Notes: generated from the sequence alone by a model not told the origin. A stretch of 64,000 bases of DNA from Atherix ibis (GCA_958298945.1 OY282608.1:77052806-77116805), one strand, 5' to 3'; shown: positions 34,441 through 46,610, counted from the first letter of the stretch. Numbers and translations: made by a program.

Positions 34441-37400
34441 TTTGTTTTCTTCGTTTGTTGGTTTTTTGGTTTGTTGGTTTATTGGTTTGTTGGTTTGTTG
34501 GTTTCTTTGTTTGTTGGTTTGTTTGTTTGTTGGTTTGTTCGTTTGTTGGCTTGTTGGTTTGTTGGCTTGTTGCCTTGTTGGCTTGTTGGTTTGTTGGTTT
34601 GTTGGTTTGTTGGTTTGTTGGTTTGCTGGTTTGTTGGTTTGTTGGTTTGTTGGTTTGTTGGTTTGTTGGTTTGTTGGTTTTTTGGTTTGTTGGCTTATTG
34701 GTTTGTTGGTTTGTTGGTATGTTGGTTTGTTGGTTTGTTGGTTTGTTGGTTTCTTCGTTTGTTGGTTTTTTGGTTTCTTCGTTTGTTGGTTTTTTGGTTT
34801 GTTGGTTTGTTGGTTTGTTAGTTTGTTGGTTTGTCGTTTTTTTGGTTTGTTGGCTTGTTGGTTTGTTGGTTTGTTGGTTTGTTGGTTTATTGGCTTCTTG
34901 GCTTGTTGGCAAGTTGGTTTGTTGGTTTGTTGGTTTGTTGGTTTGTTGGTTTGTTGGTTTGTTGGTTTGTTGGTTTGTTGGTTTTTTGGTTTGTTGGCTT
35001 ATTGGTTTGTTGGTTTGTTGGTTTGTTGGTTTGTTGGTTTGTTGGTTTTTTGGTTTGTTGGCTTATTAGTTTGTTGGTTTGTTGGTTTGTTGGTTTGTTG
35101 GTTTCTTCGTTTGTTGGTTTTTCGGTTTCTTCGTTTGTTGGTTTTTTGGTTTGTTGGTTTGTTGGTTTATTGGTTTGTTGGTTTGTTGGTTTGTTGGTTT
35201 TTTGGTTTGTTGGCTTGTTGGTTTGTTGGTTTGTTGGTTTGTTGGTTTGTTGATTTTTTGGTTTGTTGGTTTGTTCGTTTGTTGGCTTGTTGGTTTGTTG
35301 ATTTTTGGCTTGTTGGTTTGTTGGTTTGTTGGTTTGTTTGTTTGTTGGTTTATTGGCTTGTTGGTTTGTTGGTTTGTTGGTTTATTGGTTTCTTGGTTTG
35401 TTAGTTTGTTTGTTTGTTGTTTTGTTCGTTTGTTGGTTTGTTGATTTGTTCGTTTGTTGGTTTGTTGGTTTGTTGTTTTGTTGGTTTGTTCGTTTGTTGA
35501 TTTGTTGGTTTGTTGGTTTGTTGGCTTGTTGGTTTGTTGGTTTGTTGGCTTGTTGGTTTGTTGGTTTGTTGGTTTGTTGGTTTGTTGGGTTTTTTGGTTT
35601 GTTTGTTTGTTGGTTTTTTGGTTTCTTCGTTTGTTGGTTTTTTGGTTTGTTGGTTTGTTGGTTTGTGGGTTTGTTGGTTTGTTGGTTTGTTGGTTTTTTG
35701 GTTTGTTGGCTTGTTGGTTTGTTGGTTTGTTGGTTTGTTGGTTTGTTGGCTTCTTGGCTTGTTGGCAAGTTGGTTTGTTGGTTTGTTGGTTTGTTGGTTT
35801 GTTGGTTTTTTGGTTTGTTGGCTTATTGGTTTGTTGGTTTGTTGGTTTGTTGGTTTGTTGGTTTGTTGGTTTCTTGGCTTGTTGGCAAGTTGGTTTGTTG
35901 GTTTGTTGGTTTGTTGGTTTGTTGGTTTTTTGGTTTGTTGGTTTGTTGGTTTGTTGGTTTGTTGGTTTGTTGGTTTGTTGGTTTTTTGGTTTGTTGGCTT
36001 GTTGGTTTGTTGGTTTGTTGGTTTGTTGGTTTGTTGGCTTCTTGGCTTGTTGGCAAGTTGGTTTGTTGGTTTTTTGGTTTGTTGGCTTATTGGTTTGTTG
36101 GTTTGTTGGTTTGTTGGTTTGTTGGTTTGTTGGCTTGTTGGTTTGTCGGTTTTTTGGTTTTTTGGTTTGTTGGTTTGTTGGTTTGTTTGTTTGTTGGTTT
36201 CATCGTTTGTTGGCTTGTTGGTTTGTTGGCTTGTTGGCTTGTTGGCATGTTGGTTTGTTGGTTTGTTAGTTTGTTGGTTTTTTGTTTTCTTCGTTTGTTG
36301 GTTTTTTGGTTTGTTGGTTTATTGGTTTGTTGGTTTGTTGGTTTCTTTGTTTGTTGGTTTGTTTGTTTGTTGGTTTGTTCGTTTGTTGGCTTGTTGGTTT
36401 GTTGGCTTGTTGCCTTGTTGGCTTGTTGGTTTGTTGGTTTGTTGGTTTGTTGGTTTGTTGGTTTGCTGGTTTGTTGGTTTGTTGGTTTGTTGGTTTGTTG
36501 GTTTGTTGGTTTGTTGGTTTTTTGGTTTGTTGGCTTATTGGTTTGTTGGTTTGTTGGTATGTTGGTTTGTTGGTTTGTTGGTTTGTTGGTTTCTTCGTTT
36601 GTTGGTTTTTTGGTTTCTTCGTTTGTTGGTTTTTTGGTTTGTTGGTTTGTTGGTTTGTTAGTTTGTTGGTTTGTCGTTTTTTTGGTTTGTTGGCTTGTTG
36701 GTTTGTTGGTTTGTTGGTTTGTTGGTTTATTGGCTTCTTGGCTTGTTGGCAAGTTGGTTTGTTGGTTTGTTGGTTTGTTGGTTTGTTGGTTTGTTGGTTT
36801 GTTGGTTTGTTGGTTTGTTGGTTTTTTGGTTTGTTGGCTTATTGGTTTGTTGGTTTGTTGGTTTGTTGGTTTGTTGGTTTGTTGGTTTTTTGGTTTGTTG
36901 GCTTATTAGTTTGTTGGTTTGTTGGTTTGTTGGTTTGTTGGTTTCTTCGTTTGTTGGTTTTTCGGTTTCTTCGTTTGTTGGTTTTTTGGTTTGTTGGTTT
37001 GTTGGTTTATTGGTTTGTTGGTTTGTTGGTTTGTTGGTTTTTTGGTTTGTTGGCTTGTTGGTTTGTTGGTTTGTTGGTTTGTTGGTTTGTTGATTTTTTG
37101 GTTTGTTGGTTTGTTCGTTTGTTGGCTTGTTGGTTTGTTGATTTTTGGCTTGTTGGTTTGTTGGTTTGTTGGTTTGTTTGTTTGTTGGTTTATTGGCTTG
37201 TTGGTTTGTTGGTTTGTTGGTTTATTGGTTTCTTGGTTTGTTAGTTTGTTTGTTTGTTGTTTTGTTCGTTTGTTGGTTTGTTGATTTGTTCGTTTGTTGG
37301 TTTGTTGGTTTGTTGTTTTGTTGGTTTGTTCGTTTGTTGATTTGTTGGTTTGTTGGTTTGTTGGCTTGTTGGTTTGTTGGTTTGTTGGCTTGTTGGTTTG

Positions 37401-38124
37401 TTGGTTTGTTGGTTTGTTGGTTTGTTGGGTTTTTTGGTTTGTTTGTTTGTTGGTTTTTTGGTTTCTTCGTTTGTTGGTTTTTTGGTTTGTTGGTTTGTTG
37501 GTTTGTGGGTTTGTTGGTTTGTTGGTTTGTTGGTTTTTTGGTTTGTTGGCTTGTTGGTTTGTTGGTTTGTTGGTTTGTTGGTTTGTTGGCTTCTTGGCTT
37601 GTTGGCAAGTTGGTTTGTTGGTTTGTTGGTTTGTTGGTTTGTTGGTTTTTTGGTTTGTTGGCTTATTGGTTTGTTGGTTTGTTGGTTTGTTGGTTTGTTG
37701 GTTTGTTGGTTTCTTGGCTTGTTGGCAAGTTGGTTTGTTGGTTTGTTGGTTTGTTGGTTTGTTGGTTTTTTGGTTTGTTGGTTTGTTGGTTTGTTGGTTT
37801 GTTGGTTTGTTGGTTTGTTGGTTTTTTGGTTTGTTGGCTTGTTGGTTTGTTGGTTTGTTGGTTTGTTGGTTTGTTGGCTTCTTGGCTTGTTGGCAAGTTG
37901 GTTTGTTGGTTTTTTGGTTTGTTGGCTTATTGGTTTGTTGGTTTGTTGGTTTGTTGGTTTGTTGGTTTGTTGGCTTGTTGGTTTGTCGGTTTTTTGGTTT
38001 TTTGGTTTGTTGGTTTGTTGGTTTGTTTGTTTGTTGGTTTCATCGTTTGTTGGCTTGTTGGTTTGTTGGCTTGTTGGCTTGTTGGCATGTTGGTTTGTTG
38101 GTTTGTTAGTTTGTTGGTTTTTTG
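34441..38124 (+). repeat. Two tandem copies of an 1,840-bp higher-order unit
   Basis: Copy 1 (34,441-36,280) and copy 2 (36,281-38,120) match at a constant spacing of 1,840 bases (230 octamers). The junction is visible: TTTGTTTTCTTCG occurs at 34,441 and 36,281, whereas at 38,121 the sequence instead continues into TTTGGTTTGTTGG. The copies look essentially identical wherever I compared them; for example GTCGTTTTTTTGG is near 34,833 and 36,673. The constant spacing and low divergence make this one of the youngest large duplications here, if it is not an assembly duplicate. Confidence 0.9.
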
Positions 38125-41100
38125 GTTTGTTGGCTTGTTGGCTTGTTGGTTTGTTGGTTTGTTGGCTTGTTGGTTTGTTGGTTTGTTGGTTTGTTGGTTT
38201 GTTGGTTTGTTGGTTTGTTGGTTTGTTGGTTTGTTTGATTGTTGGTTTGTTCGTTTGTTGGCTTGTTGGTTTATGGGTTTGTTGGTTTGTTGGTTTGTTG
38301 GTTTGTTGGTTTGTTGTTTTGTTGGTTTGCTTGTTTGTTGGTTTGTTGGTTTGTTGCTTTCTTCGTTTGTTGGTTTTTTGGTTTCTTCGTTTGTTGGTTT
38401 TTTGGTTTGTTGGTTTGTTGGTTTGTTGGTTTGTTGGTTTGTTGGTTTGTTGGTTTGTTGGTTTGTTGGTTTGTTCGTTTTTTGGTTTGTTGGTTTGTTC
38501 GTTTGTTGGCTTGTTGGTTTCTTCGTTTGTTGGTTTTTTGTTTTCTTCGTTTGTTGGTTTTTTGGTTTGTTGGTTTGTTGGTTTGTTGGTTTGTTGGTTT
38601 ATTTGTTTGTTGGTTTGTTTGTTTGTTGGTTTGTTCGTTTGTTGGCTTGTTGGTTTGTTGGCTTGTTGCCTTGTTGGCTTGTTGGTTTGTTGGTTTGTTG
38701 GTTTGTTGGTTGGTTGGTTTGCTGGTTTGTTCGTTTTTGTTGGTTTGTTGGTTTGTTGGTTTGTTGGTTTGTTGGTTTTTTGGTTTGTTGGCTTATTGGT
38801 TTGTTGGTTTGTTGGTATGTTGGTTTGTTGGTTTGTTGGTTTGTTGGTTTCTTCGTTTGTTGGTTTTTTGGTTTCTTCGTTTGTTGGTTTTTTGGTTTGT
38901 TGGTTTGTTGGTTTGTTAGTTTGTTGGTTTGTCGTTTTTTTGGTTTGTTGGCTTGTTGGTTTGTTGGTTTGTTGGTTTGTTGGTTTGTTGGCTTCTTGGC
39001 TTGTTGGCAAGTTGGTTTGTTGGTTTGTTGGTTTGTTGGTTTGTTGGTTTGTTGGTTTGTTGGTTTGTTGGTTTGTTGGTTTTTTGGTTTGTGGGCTTAT
39101 TGGTTTGTTGGTTTGTTGGTTTGTTGGTTTGTTGGTTTGTTTGTTTGTTGGTTTTTTGGTTTGTTGGCTTATTGGTTTGTTGGTTTGTTGGTTTGTTGGT
39201 TTGTTGGTTTCTTCGTTTGTTGGTTTTTCGGTTTCTTCGTTTGTTGGTTTTTTGGTTTGTTGGTTTGTTGGTTTTTTGGTTTCTTCGTTTGTTGGTTTTT
39301 TGGTTTGTTGGTTTGTTGGTTTGTGGGTTTGTTGGTTTGTTGGTTTGTTGGTTTTTTGGTTTGTTGGCTTGTTGGTTTGTTGGTTTGTTGGTTTGTTGGT
39401 TTGTTGGCTTCTTGGCTTGTTGGCAAGTTGGTTTGTTGGTTTGTTGGTTTGTTGGTTTGTTGGTTTCTTCGTTTGTTGGTTTTTTGGTTTCTTTGTTTGT
39501 TGGTTTTTTGGTTTGTTGGTTTGTTGGTTTGTTGGTTTGTTGGTTTGTTGGTTTTTTGGTTTGTTGGCTTGTTGGTTTGTTGGTTTGTTGGTTTGTTGGT
39601 TTGTTGGCTTCTTGGCTTGTTGGCAAGTTGGTTTGTTGGTTTTTTGGTTTGTTGGCTTATTGGTTTGTTGGTTTGTTGGTTTGTTGGTTTGTTGGTTTGT
39701 TGGCTTGTTGGTTTGTTGGTTTTTTGGTTTTTTGGTTTGTTGGTTTGTTGGTTTGTTTGTTTGTTGGTTTCATCGTTTGTTGGCTTGTTGGTTTGTTGGC
39801 TTGTTGGCTTGTTGGCATGTTGGTTTGTTGGTTTGTTAGTTTGTTGGTTTTTTGGTTTGTTGGCTTGTTGGCTTGTTGGTTTGTTGGTTTGCTGGCTTGT
39901 TGGTTTATTGGTTTCTTCGTTTGTTGGTTTTTTGGTTTGTTGGTTTGTTGGTTTGTGGGTTTGTTGGTTTGTTGGTTTGTTGGTTTTTTGGTTTGTTGGC
40001 TTGTTGGTTTGTTGGTTTGTTGGTTTGTTGGTTTGTTGGCTTCTTGGCTTGTTGGCAAGTTGGTTTGTTGGTTTGTTGGTTTGTTGGTTTGTTGGTTTTT
40101 TGGTTTGTTGGCTTATTGGTTTGTTGGTTTGTTGGTTTGTTGGTTTGTTGGTTTGTTGGTTTCTTGGCTTGTTGGCAAGTTGGTTTGTTGGTTTGTTGGT
40201 TTGTTGGTTTGTTGGTTTTTTGGTTTGTTGGTTTGTTGGTTTGTTGGTTTGTTGGTTTGTTGGTTTGTTGGTTTTTTGGTTTGTTGGCTTGTTGGTTTGT
40301 TGGTTTGTTGGTTTGTTGGTTTGTTGGCTTCTTGGCTTGTTGGCAAGTTGGTTTGTTGGTTTTTTGGTTTGTTGGCTTATTGGTTTGTTGGTTTGTTGGT
40401 TTGTTGGTTTGTTGGTTTGTTGGCTTGTTGGTTTGTTGGTTTTTTGGTTTTTTGGTTTGTTGGTTTGTTGGTTTGTTTGTTTGTTGGTTTCATCGTTTGT
40501 TGGCTTGTTGGTTTGTTGGCTTGTTGGCTTGTTGGCATGTTGGTTTGTTGGTTTGTTAGTTTGTTGGTTTTTTGGTTTGTTGGCTTGTTGGCTTGTTGGT
40601 TTGTTGGTTTGTTGGCTTGTTGGTTTGTTGGTTTGTTGGTTTGTTGGTTTGTTGGTTTGTTGGTTTGTTGGTTTGTTGGTTTGTTTGATTGTTGGTTTGT
40701 TCGTTTGTTGGCTTGTTGGTTTATGGGTTTGTTGGTTTGTTGGTTTGTTGGTTTGTTGGTTTGTTGTTTTGTTGGTTTGCTTGTTTGTTGGTTTGTTGGT
40801 TTGTTGCTTTCTTCGTTTGTTGGTTTTTTGGTTTCTTCGTTTGTTGGTTTTTTGGTTTGTTGGTTTGTTGGTTTGTTGGTTTGTTGGTTTGTTGGTTTGT
40901 TGGTTTGTTGGTTTGTTGGTTTGTTCGTTTTTTGGTTTGTTGGTTTGTTCGTTTGTTGGCTTGTTGGTTTCTTCGTTTGTTGGTTTTTTGTTTTCTTCGT
41001 TTGTTGGTTTTTTGTTTTGTTGGTTTGTTGGTTTGTTGGTTTGTTGGTTTATTTGTTTGTTGGTTTGTTTGTTTGTTGGTTTGTTCGTTTGTTGGCTTGT

Positions 41101-41930
41101 TGGTTTGTTGGCTTGTTGCCTTGTTGGCTTGTTGGTTTGTTGGTTTGTTGGTTTGTTGGTTGGTTGGTTTGCTGGTTTGTTGGTTTGTTGGTTTGTTGGT
41201 TTGTTGGTTTGTTGGTTTGTTGGTTTGTTGGTTTTTTGGTTTGTTGGCTTATTGGTTTGTTGGTTTGTTGGTATGTTGGTTTGTTGGTTTGTTGGTTTGT
41301 TGGTTTCTTCGTTTGTTGGTTTTTTGGTTTCTTCGTTTGTTGGTTTTTTGGTTTGTTGGTTTGTTGGTTTGTTAGTTTGTTGGTTTGTCGTTTTTTTGGT
41401 TTGTTGGCTTGTTGGTTTGTTGGTTTGTTGGTTTGTTGGTTTGTTGGCTTCTTGGCTTGTTGGCAAGTTGGTTTGTTGGTTTGTTGGTTTGTTGGTTTGT
41501 TGGTTTGTTGGTTTGTTGGTTTGTTGGTTTGTTGGTTTTTTGGTTTGTGGGCTTATTGGTTTGTTGGTTTGTTGGTTTGTTGGTTTGTTGGTTTGTTTGT
41601 TTGTTGGTTTTTTGGTTTGTTGGCTTATTGGTTTGTTGGTTTGTTGGTTTGTTGGTTTGTTGGTTTCTTCGTTTGTTGGTTTTTCGGTTTCTTCGTTTGT
41701 TGGTTTTTTGGTTTGTTGGTTTGTTGGTTTTTTGGTTTCTTCGTTTGTTGGTTTTTTGGTTTGTTGGTTTGTTGGTTTGTGGGTTTGTTGGTTTGTTGGT
41801 TTGTTGGTTTTTTGGTTTGTTGGCTTGTTGGTTTGTTGGTTTGTTGGTTTGTTGGTTTGTTGGCTTCTTGGCTTGTTGGCAAGTTGGTTTGTTGGTTTGT
41901 TGGTTTGTTGGTTTGTTGGTTTTTTGGTTT
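37461..41930 (+). repeat. Two copies of a unit of about 2.45 kb
   Basis: TTCTTCG at 37,465 matches 39,915, and modules continue at a spacing of 2,450 through 38,239 and 40,689. The spacing becomes 2,456 after about 38,730, where copy 1 has a shortened unit (TTCGTTTTTGTTGG) and copy 2 is regular. The match is lost near 39,465 and 41,925. This period overlaps the right half of the 1,840-bp pair. Confidence 0.86.
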
Positions 41931-43530
41931 GTTGGCTTATTGGTTTGTTGGTTTGTTGGTTTGTTGGTTTGTTGGTTTGTTGGTTTCTTCGTTTGTTGGT
42001 TTTTTGGTTTTTTGGTTTGTTGGTTTGTTGGTTTGTTGGTTTGTTGGTTTGTTGGTTTTTTGGTTTGTTGGCTTGTTGGTTTGTTGGTTTGTTGGTTTGT
42101 TGGTTTGTTGGCTTCTTGGCTTGTTGGCAAGTTGGTTTGTTGATTTTTTGGTTTGTTGGCTTATTGGTTTGTTGGCTTATTGGTTTGTTGGTTTGTTGGT
42201 TTGTTGGTTTGTTGGTTTGTTGGCTTGTTGGTTTGTTGGTTTTTTGGTTTTTTGGTTTGTTGGTTTGTTGGTTTGTTTGTTTGTTGGTTTCATCGTTTGT
42301 TGGCTTGTTGGTTTGTTGGCTTGTTGGCTTGTTGGCATGTTGGTTTGTTGGTTTGTTAGTTTGTTGGTTTTTTGGTTTGTTGGCTTGTTGGCTTGTTGGT
42401 TTGTTGGTTTGCTGGCTTGTTGGTTTGTTGGTTTGTTGGTTTGTTGGTTTGTTGGTTTGTTGGTTTGTTGGTTTGTTTGATTGTTGGTTTGTTCGTTTGT
42501 TGGCTTGTTGGTTTATTGGTTTGTTGGTTTGTTGGTTTGTTGGTTTGTTGTTTTGTTGGTTTGCTTGTTTGTTGGTTTGTTGGTTTGTTGCTTTCTTCGT
42601 TTGTTGGTTTTTTGGTTTCTTCGTTTGTTGGTTTTTTGGTTTGTTGGTTTGTTGGTTTGTTGGTTTGTTGGTTTGTTGGTTTGTTGGTTTTTTGGTTTGT
42701 TGGCTTGTTGGTTTGTTGGTTTGTTGGTTTGTTGGTTTGTTGGCTTCTTGGCTTGTTGGCAAGTTGGTTTGTTGGTTTGTTGGTTTGTTGGTTTGTTGGT
42801 TTGTTGGTTTTTTGGTTTGTTGGCTTATTGGTTTGTTGGTTTGTTGGTTTGTTGGTTTCTTCGTTTGTTGGTTTTTTGGTTTCTTCGTTTGTTGGTTTTT
42901 TGGTTTGTTGGTTTGTTGGTTTGTTGGTTTGCTGTTTTGTTGGTTTGCTTGTTTGTTGGTTTGTTGGTTTGTTGGTGTTTTGGCTTGTTTGTTTGTTGGC
43001 TTGTTGGCTTGTTGGTCTGTTAGTTTGTTTGTTTGTTGGTTTGTTGGTTTGTTAGTTTGTTGGTTTGTTGTTGTTTGTTGGTTTGTTGGTTTGTTGGTTT
43101 GTTGGTTTGTTGGTTTTTTGGTTTGTTGGTTTGTTGGTTTGTTCGTTTGTTGGTTTGTTGGTTTGTTGGTTTGTTGGTTTATTGGTTTGTTGGTTTGTTG
43201 GTTTGTTTGTTTGTTGGTTTGTTGGTTTTTGGTTTGTAGGCTTGTTTGTTTGTTGCTTTGTTGGTTTGTTAGTTTGTTGGTTTGTTGTTGTTTGTTGGTT
43301 TGTTGGTTTGTTGGTTTGTTGGTTTGTTGGTTTTTTGGTTTGTTGGTTTGTTGGTTTGTTCGTTTGTTGGTTTGTTGGTTTGTTGGTTTGTTGGTTTATT
43401 GGTTTTTTTTGGTTTGTTGGTTTGTTTGTTTGTTGGTTTGTTGGTTTTTGGTTTGTAGGCTTGTTTGTTTGTTGGTTTGTTGGTTTGCTCGTTTGTTCAT
43501 TAGATGGCTTGTTGGTTTGTTGGTTTGTTG
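41930..43530 (+). repeat. Degenerate left-subfamily block, several phase breaks
   Basis: Familiar modules (TTTCATCG near 42,289, TTTGATTGTTGG near 42,475, TTGCTTTCTTCG near 42,588, TTGTTGTTG near 43,068 and 43,286, TTGTAGG near 43,235 and 43,455) occur here without one dominant period. A run of eight Ts near 43,404, in GGTTTTTTTTGG, is the longest homopolymer I notice in the window. TTAGATGG near 43,500 is a variant of the usual TTAGTTGG. Confidence 0.72.
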
Positions 43531-46130
43531 GTTTGTTGGTTTGTTTGTTTGTTGGTTTGTTTGTTTGTTGGCTTGTTGCCTTGTTGGTTTGTTTGTTTGT
43601 TGGTTTGTTAATTTGTTGGTTTGTTGGTTTGTTGGCTTGTTGGTTTGTTGGTTTGTTGGCTTGTTGGTTTGTTCGTTTGTTGGTTTGTTGGTTTGTTGGG
43701 TTTTTTGGTTTGTTGGTTTGTTGGTTTTTTGGTTTCTTCGTTTGTTGGTTTTTTGGTTTGTTGGTTTGTTGGTTTGTGGGTTTGTTGGTTTGTTGGTTTG
43801 TTGGTTTTTTGGTTTGTAGACTTGTTTGTTTGTTGCTTTGTTGGTTTGTTGGTTTGTTGGTTTTTTGGTTTGTTGGCTTATTGGTTTGTTGGTTTGTTGG
43901 TTTGTTGGTTTGTTGGTTTGTTGGTTTCTTCGTTTGTTGGTTTTTTGGTTTCTTCGTTTGTTGGTTTTTTGATTTGTTGGTTTGTTGGTTTGTTGGTTTG
44001 TTGGTTTTTTGGTTTGTTGGCTTGTTGGTTTGTTGGTTTTTTGGTTTGTTGGTTTGTTGGTTTCTTGGCTTGTTGGCAAGTTGGTTTGTTGGTTTGTTGG
44101 TTTGTTGGTTTGTTGGTTTTTTGGTTTGTTGGTTTGTTCGTTTGTTGGCTTGTTGGTTTCTTCGTTTGTTGGTTTTTTGGTTTCTTCGTTTGTGTGTTTT
44201 TTGGTTTGTTGGTTTGTTGGTTCGTTGGTTTGTTGGTTTGTTTGTTTGTTGGTTTGTTTGTTTGTTGGTTTGTTCGTTTGTTGGCTTGTTGGTTTGTTGG
44301 CTTGTTGCCTTGTTGGCTTGTTGGTTTGTTGGTTTGTTGGTTTGTTGGTTTGTTGGTTTGCTGGTTTGTTGGTTTGTTGGTTTGTTGGTTTGTTGGTTTG
44401 TTGGTTTGTTGGTTTTTTGGTTTGTTGGCTTATTGGTTTGTTGGTTTGTTGGTTTGTTGGTTTGTTGGTTTGTTGGTTTGTTGGTTTCTTCGTTTGTTGG
44501 TTTTTTGGTTTCTTCGTTTGTTGGTTTTTTGGTTTGTTAATTTGTTGGTTTGTTAGTTTGTTGGTTTGTTGGTTTTTTGGTTTGTTGGTTTGTTGGTTTG
44601 TTGGCTTCTTGGCTTGTTGGCAAGTTGGTTTGTTGGTTTGTTGGTTTGTTGGTTTGTTTGTTTTTTGGTTTGTTGGTTTGTTCGTTTGTTGGCTTGTTGG
44701 TTTCTTCGTTTGTTGGTTTTTGGTTTCTTCGTTTGTTGGTTTTTTGGTTTGTTGGTTTGATGGTTTGTTGGTTTGTTGGTTTGTTGGTTTGTTGGTTTGT
44801 TGGTTTGTTCGTTTGTTGGTTTGTTTGTTTGTTGGCTTGTTGCCTTGTTGGTTTGTTTGTTTGTTGGTTTGTTGGTTTGTTTGTTTGTTGGTTTGTTTGT
44901 TTGTTGGCTTGTTGCCTTGTTGGTTTGTTTGTTTGTTGGTTTGTTAATTTGTTGGTTTGTTGGTTTGTTGGCTTGTTGGTTTGTTGGTTTGTTGGCTTGT
45001 TGGTTTGTTCGTTTGTTGGTTTGTTGGTTTGTTGGGTTTTTTGGTTTGTTGGTTTGTTGGTTTTTTGGTTTCTTCGTTTGTTGGTTTTTTGGTTTGTTGG
45101 TTTGTTGGTTTGTGGGTTTGTTGGTTTGTTGGTTTGTTGGTTTTTTGGTTTGTAGACTTGTTTGTTTGTTGCTTTGTTGGTTTGTTGGTTTGTTGGTTTT
45201 TTGGTTTGTTGGCTTATTGGTTTGTTGGTTTGTTGGTTTGTTGGTTTGTTGGTTTGTTGGTTTCTTCGTTTGTTGGTTTTTTGGTTTCTTCGTTTGTTGG
45301 TTTTTTGATTTGTTGGTTTGTTGGTTTGTTGGTTTGTTGGTTTTTTGGTTTGTTGGCTTGTTGGTTTGTTGGTTTTTTGGTTTGTTGGTTTGTTGGTTTC
45401 TTGGCTTGTTGGCAAGTTGGTTTGTTGGTTTGTTGGTTTGTTGGTTTGTTGGTTTTTTGGTTTGTTGGTTTGTTCGTTTGTTGGCTTGTTGGTTTCTTCG
45501 TTTGTTGGTTTTTTGGTTTCTTCGTTTGTGTGTTTTTTGGTTTGTTGGTTTGTTGGTTCGTTGGTTTGTTGGTTTGTTTGTTTGTTGGTTTGTTTGTTTG
45601 TTGGTTTGTTCGTTTGTTGGCTTGTTGGTTTGTTGGCTTGTTGCCTTGTTGGCTTGTTGGTTTGTTGGTTTGTTGGTTTGTTGGTTTGTTGGTTTGCTGG
45701 TTTGTTGGTTTGTTGGTTTGTTGGTTTGTTGGTTTGTTGGTTTGTTGGTTTTTTGGTTTGTTGGCTTATTGGTTTGTTGGTTTGTTGGTTTGTTGGTTTG
45801 TTGGTTTGTTGGTTTGTTGGTTTCTTCGTTTGTTGGTTTTTTGGTTTCTTCGTTTGTTGGTTTTTTGGTTTGTTAATTTGTTGGTTTGTTAGTTTGTTGG
45901 TTTGTTGGTTTTTTGGTTTGTTGGTTTGTTGGTTTGTTGGCTTCTTGGCTTGTTGGCAAGTTGGTTTGTTGGTTTGTTGGTTTGTTGGTTTGTTTGTTTT
46001 TTGGTTTGTTGGTTTGTTCGTTTGTTGGCTTGTTGGTTTCTTCGTTTGTTGGTTTTTGGTTTCTTCGTTTGTTGGTTTTTTGGTTTGTTGGTTTGATGGT
46101 TTGTTGGTTTGTTGGTTTGTTGGTTTGTTG
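43530..46130 (+). repeat. Two tandem copies of a 1,336-bp higher-order unit
   Basis: Modules from about 43,530 to 44,800 repeat at a constant spacing of 1,336 bases (167 octamers) to about 46,130. Matching points are GTTAATTTG (43,608 and 44,944), GGGTTTTTTGG (43,699 and 45,035), TTTGTAGACTTG (43,814 and 45,150), TTTGTGTGTTTTTTGG (44,192 and 45,528), GGTTCGTTGG (44,220 and 45,556) and TTTGATGG (44,756 and 46,092). The shared rare variants make the pairing secure. The copies appear nearly identical. Confidence 0.9.
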
Positions 46131-46610
46131 GTTTGTTGGTTTTTTGGTTTGTTGGCTTATTGGTTTGTTGGTTTGTTGGTTTGTTGGTTTGTTGGTTTGT
46201 TGGTTTGTTGGTTTCTTCGTTTGTTGGTTTTTCAGTTTCTTCGTTTGTTGGTTTTTTGGTTTGTTGGTTTGTTGGTTTGTTGGTTTGTTGGTTTGTTGGT
46301 TTTTTGGTTTGTTGGCTTGTTGGTTTGTTGGTTTGTTGGTTTGTTGGTTTGTTGATTTTTTGGTTTGTTGGTTTGTTCGTTTGTTGGCTTGTTGGTTTGT
46401 TGATTTTTGGCTTGTTGGTTTGTTGGTTTGTTGGTTTGTTTGTTTGTTGGTTTATTGGCTTGTTGGTTGGTTGATTTGTTGGTTTGTTGGTTTCTTGGTT
46501 TGTTAGTTTGTTTGTTTGTTGATTTGTTCGTTTGTTGGTTTGTTGGTTTGTTTGTTTGTTGGTTTGTTGGTTTGTTGTTTTGTTGGTCTGTTCGTTTGAT
46601 GATTTGTTGA
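46130..46610 (+). repeat. Displaced copy of the 35.0-35.5 kb module
   Basis: After the 1,336-bp pair, the order GGCTTATTGG, TTCTTCG, TTGATTTTTGG (near 46,400), TTTATTGG and TTTCTTGGTTTGTTAG (46,494) resembles 35,045-35,480 and 36,885-37,320. It carries its own changes, such as GGTTGGTTGATTTG near 46,465. It marks the right end of the left subfamily. Confidence 0.72.

Noticed and set aside
39169..42762. Long - strand open frame (1,197 codons), Q/T/N/K/P-rich, prion-like
   Set aside because: It is the reverse-strand reading of the same octamer. Its ATG comes from the GGCATGTT or GGCAAGTT-type variants, not from a gene start.
37145..43819. Very long open reading frame of 2,224 codons, membrane-like, rich in L, V, C, W and F
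   Set aside because: It is the translated octamer repeat. The repeat has no stop codon in any frame, the start is not ATG, and the frame crosses higher-order duplication boundaries. No domain or non-repeat residue pattern is present.
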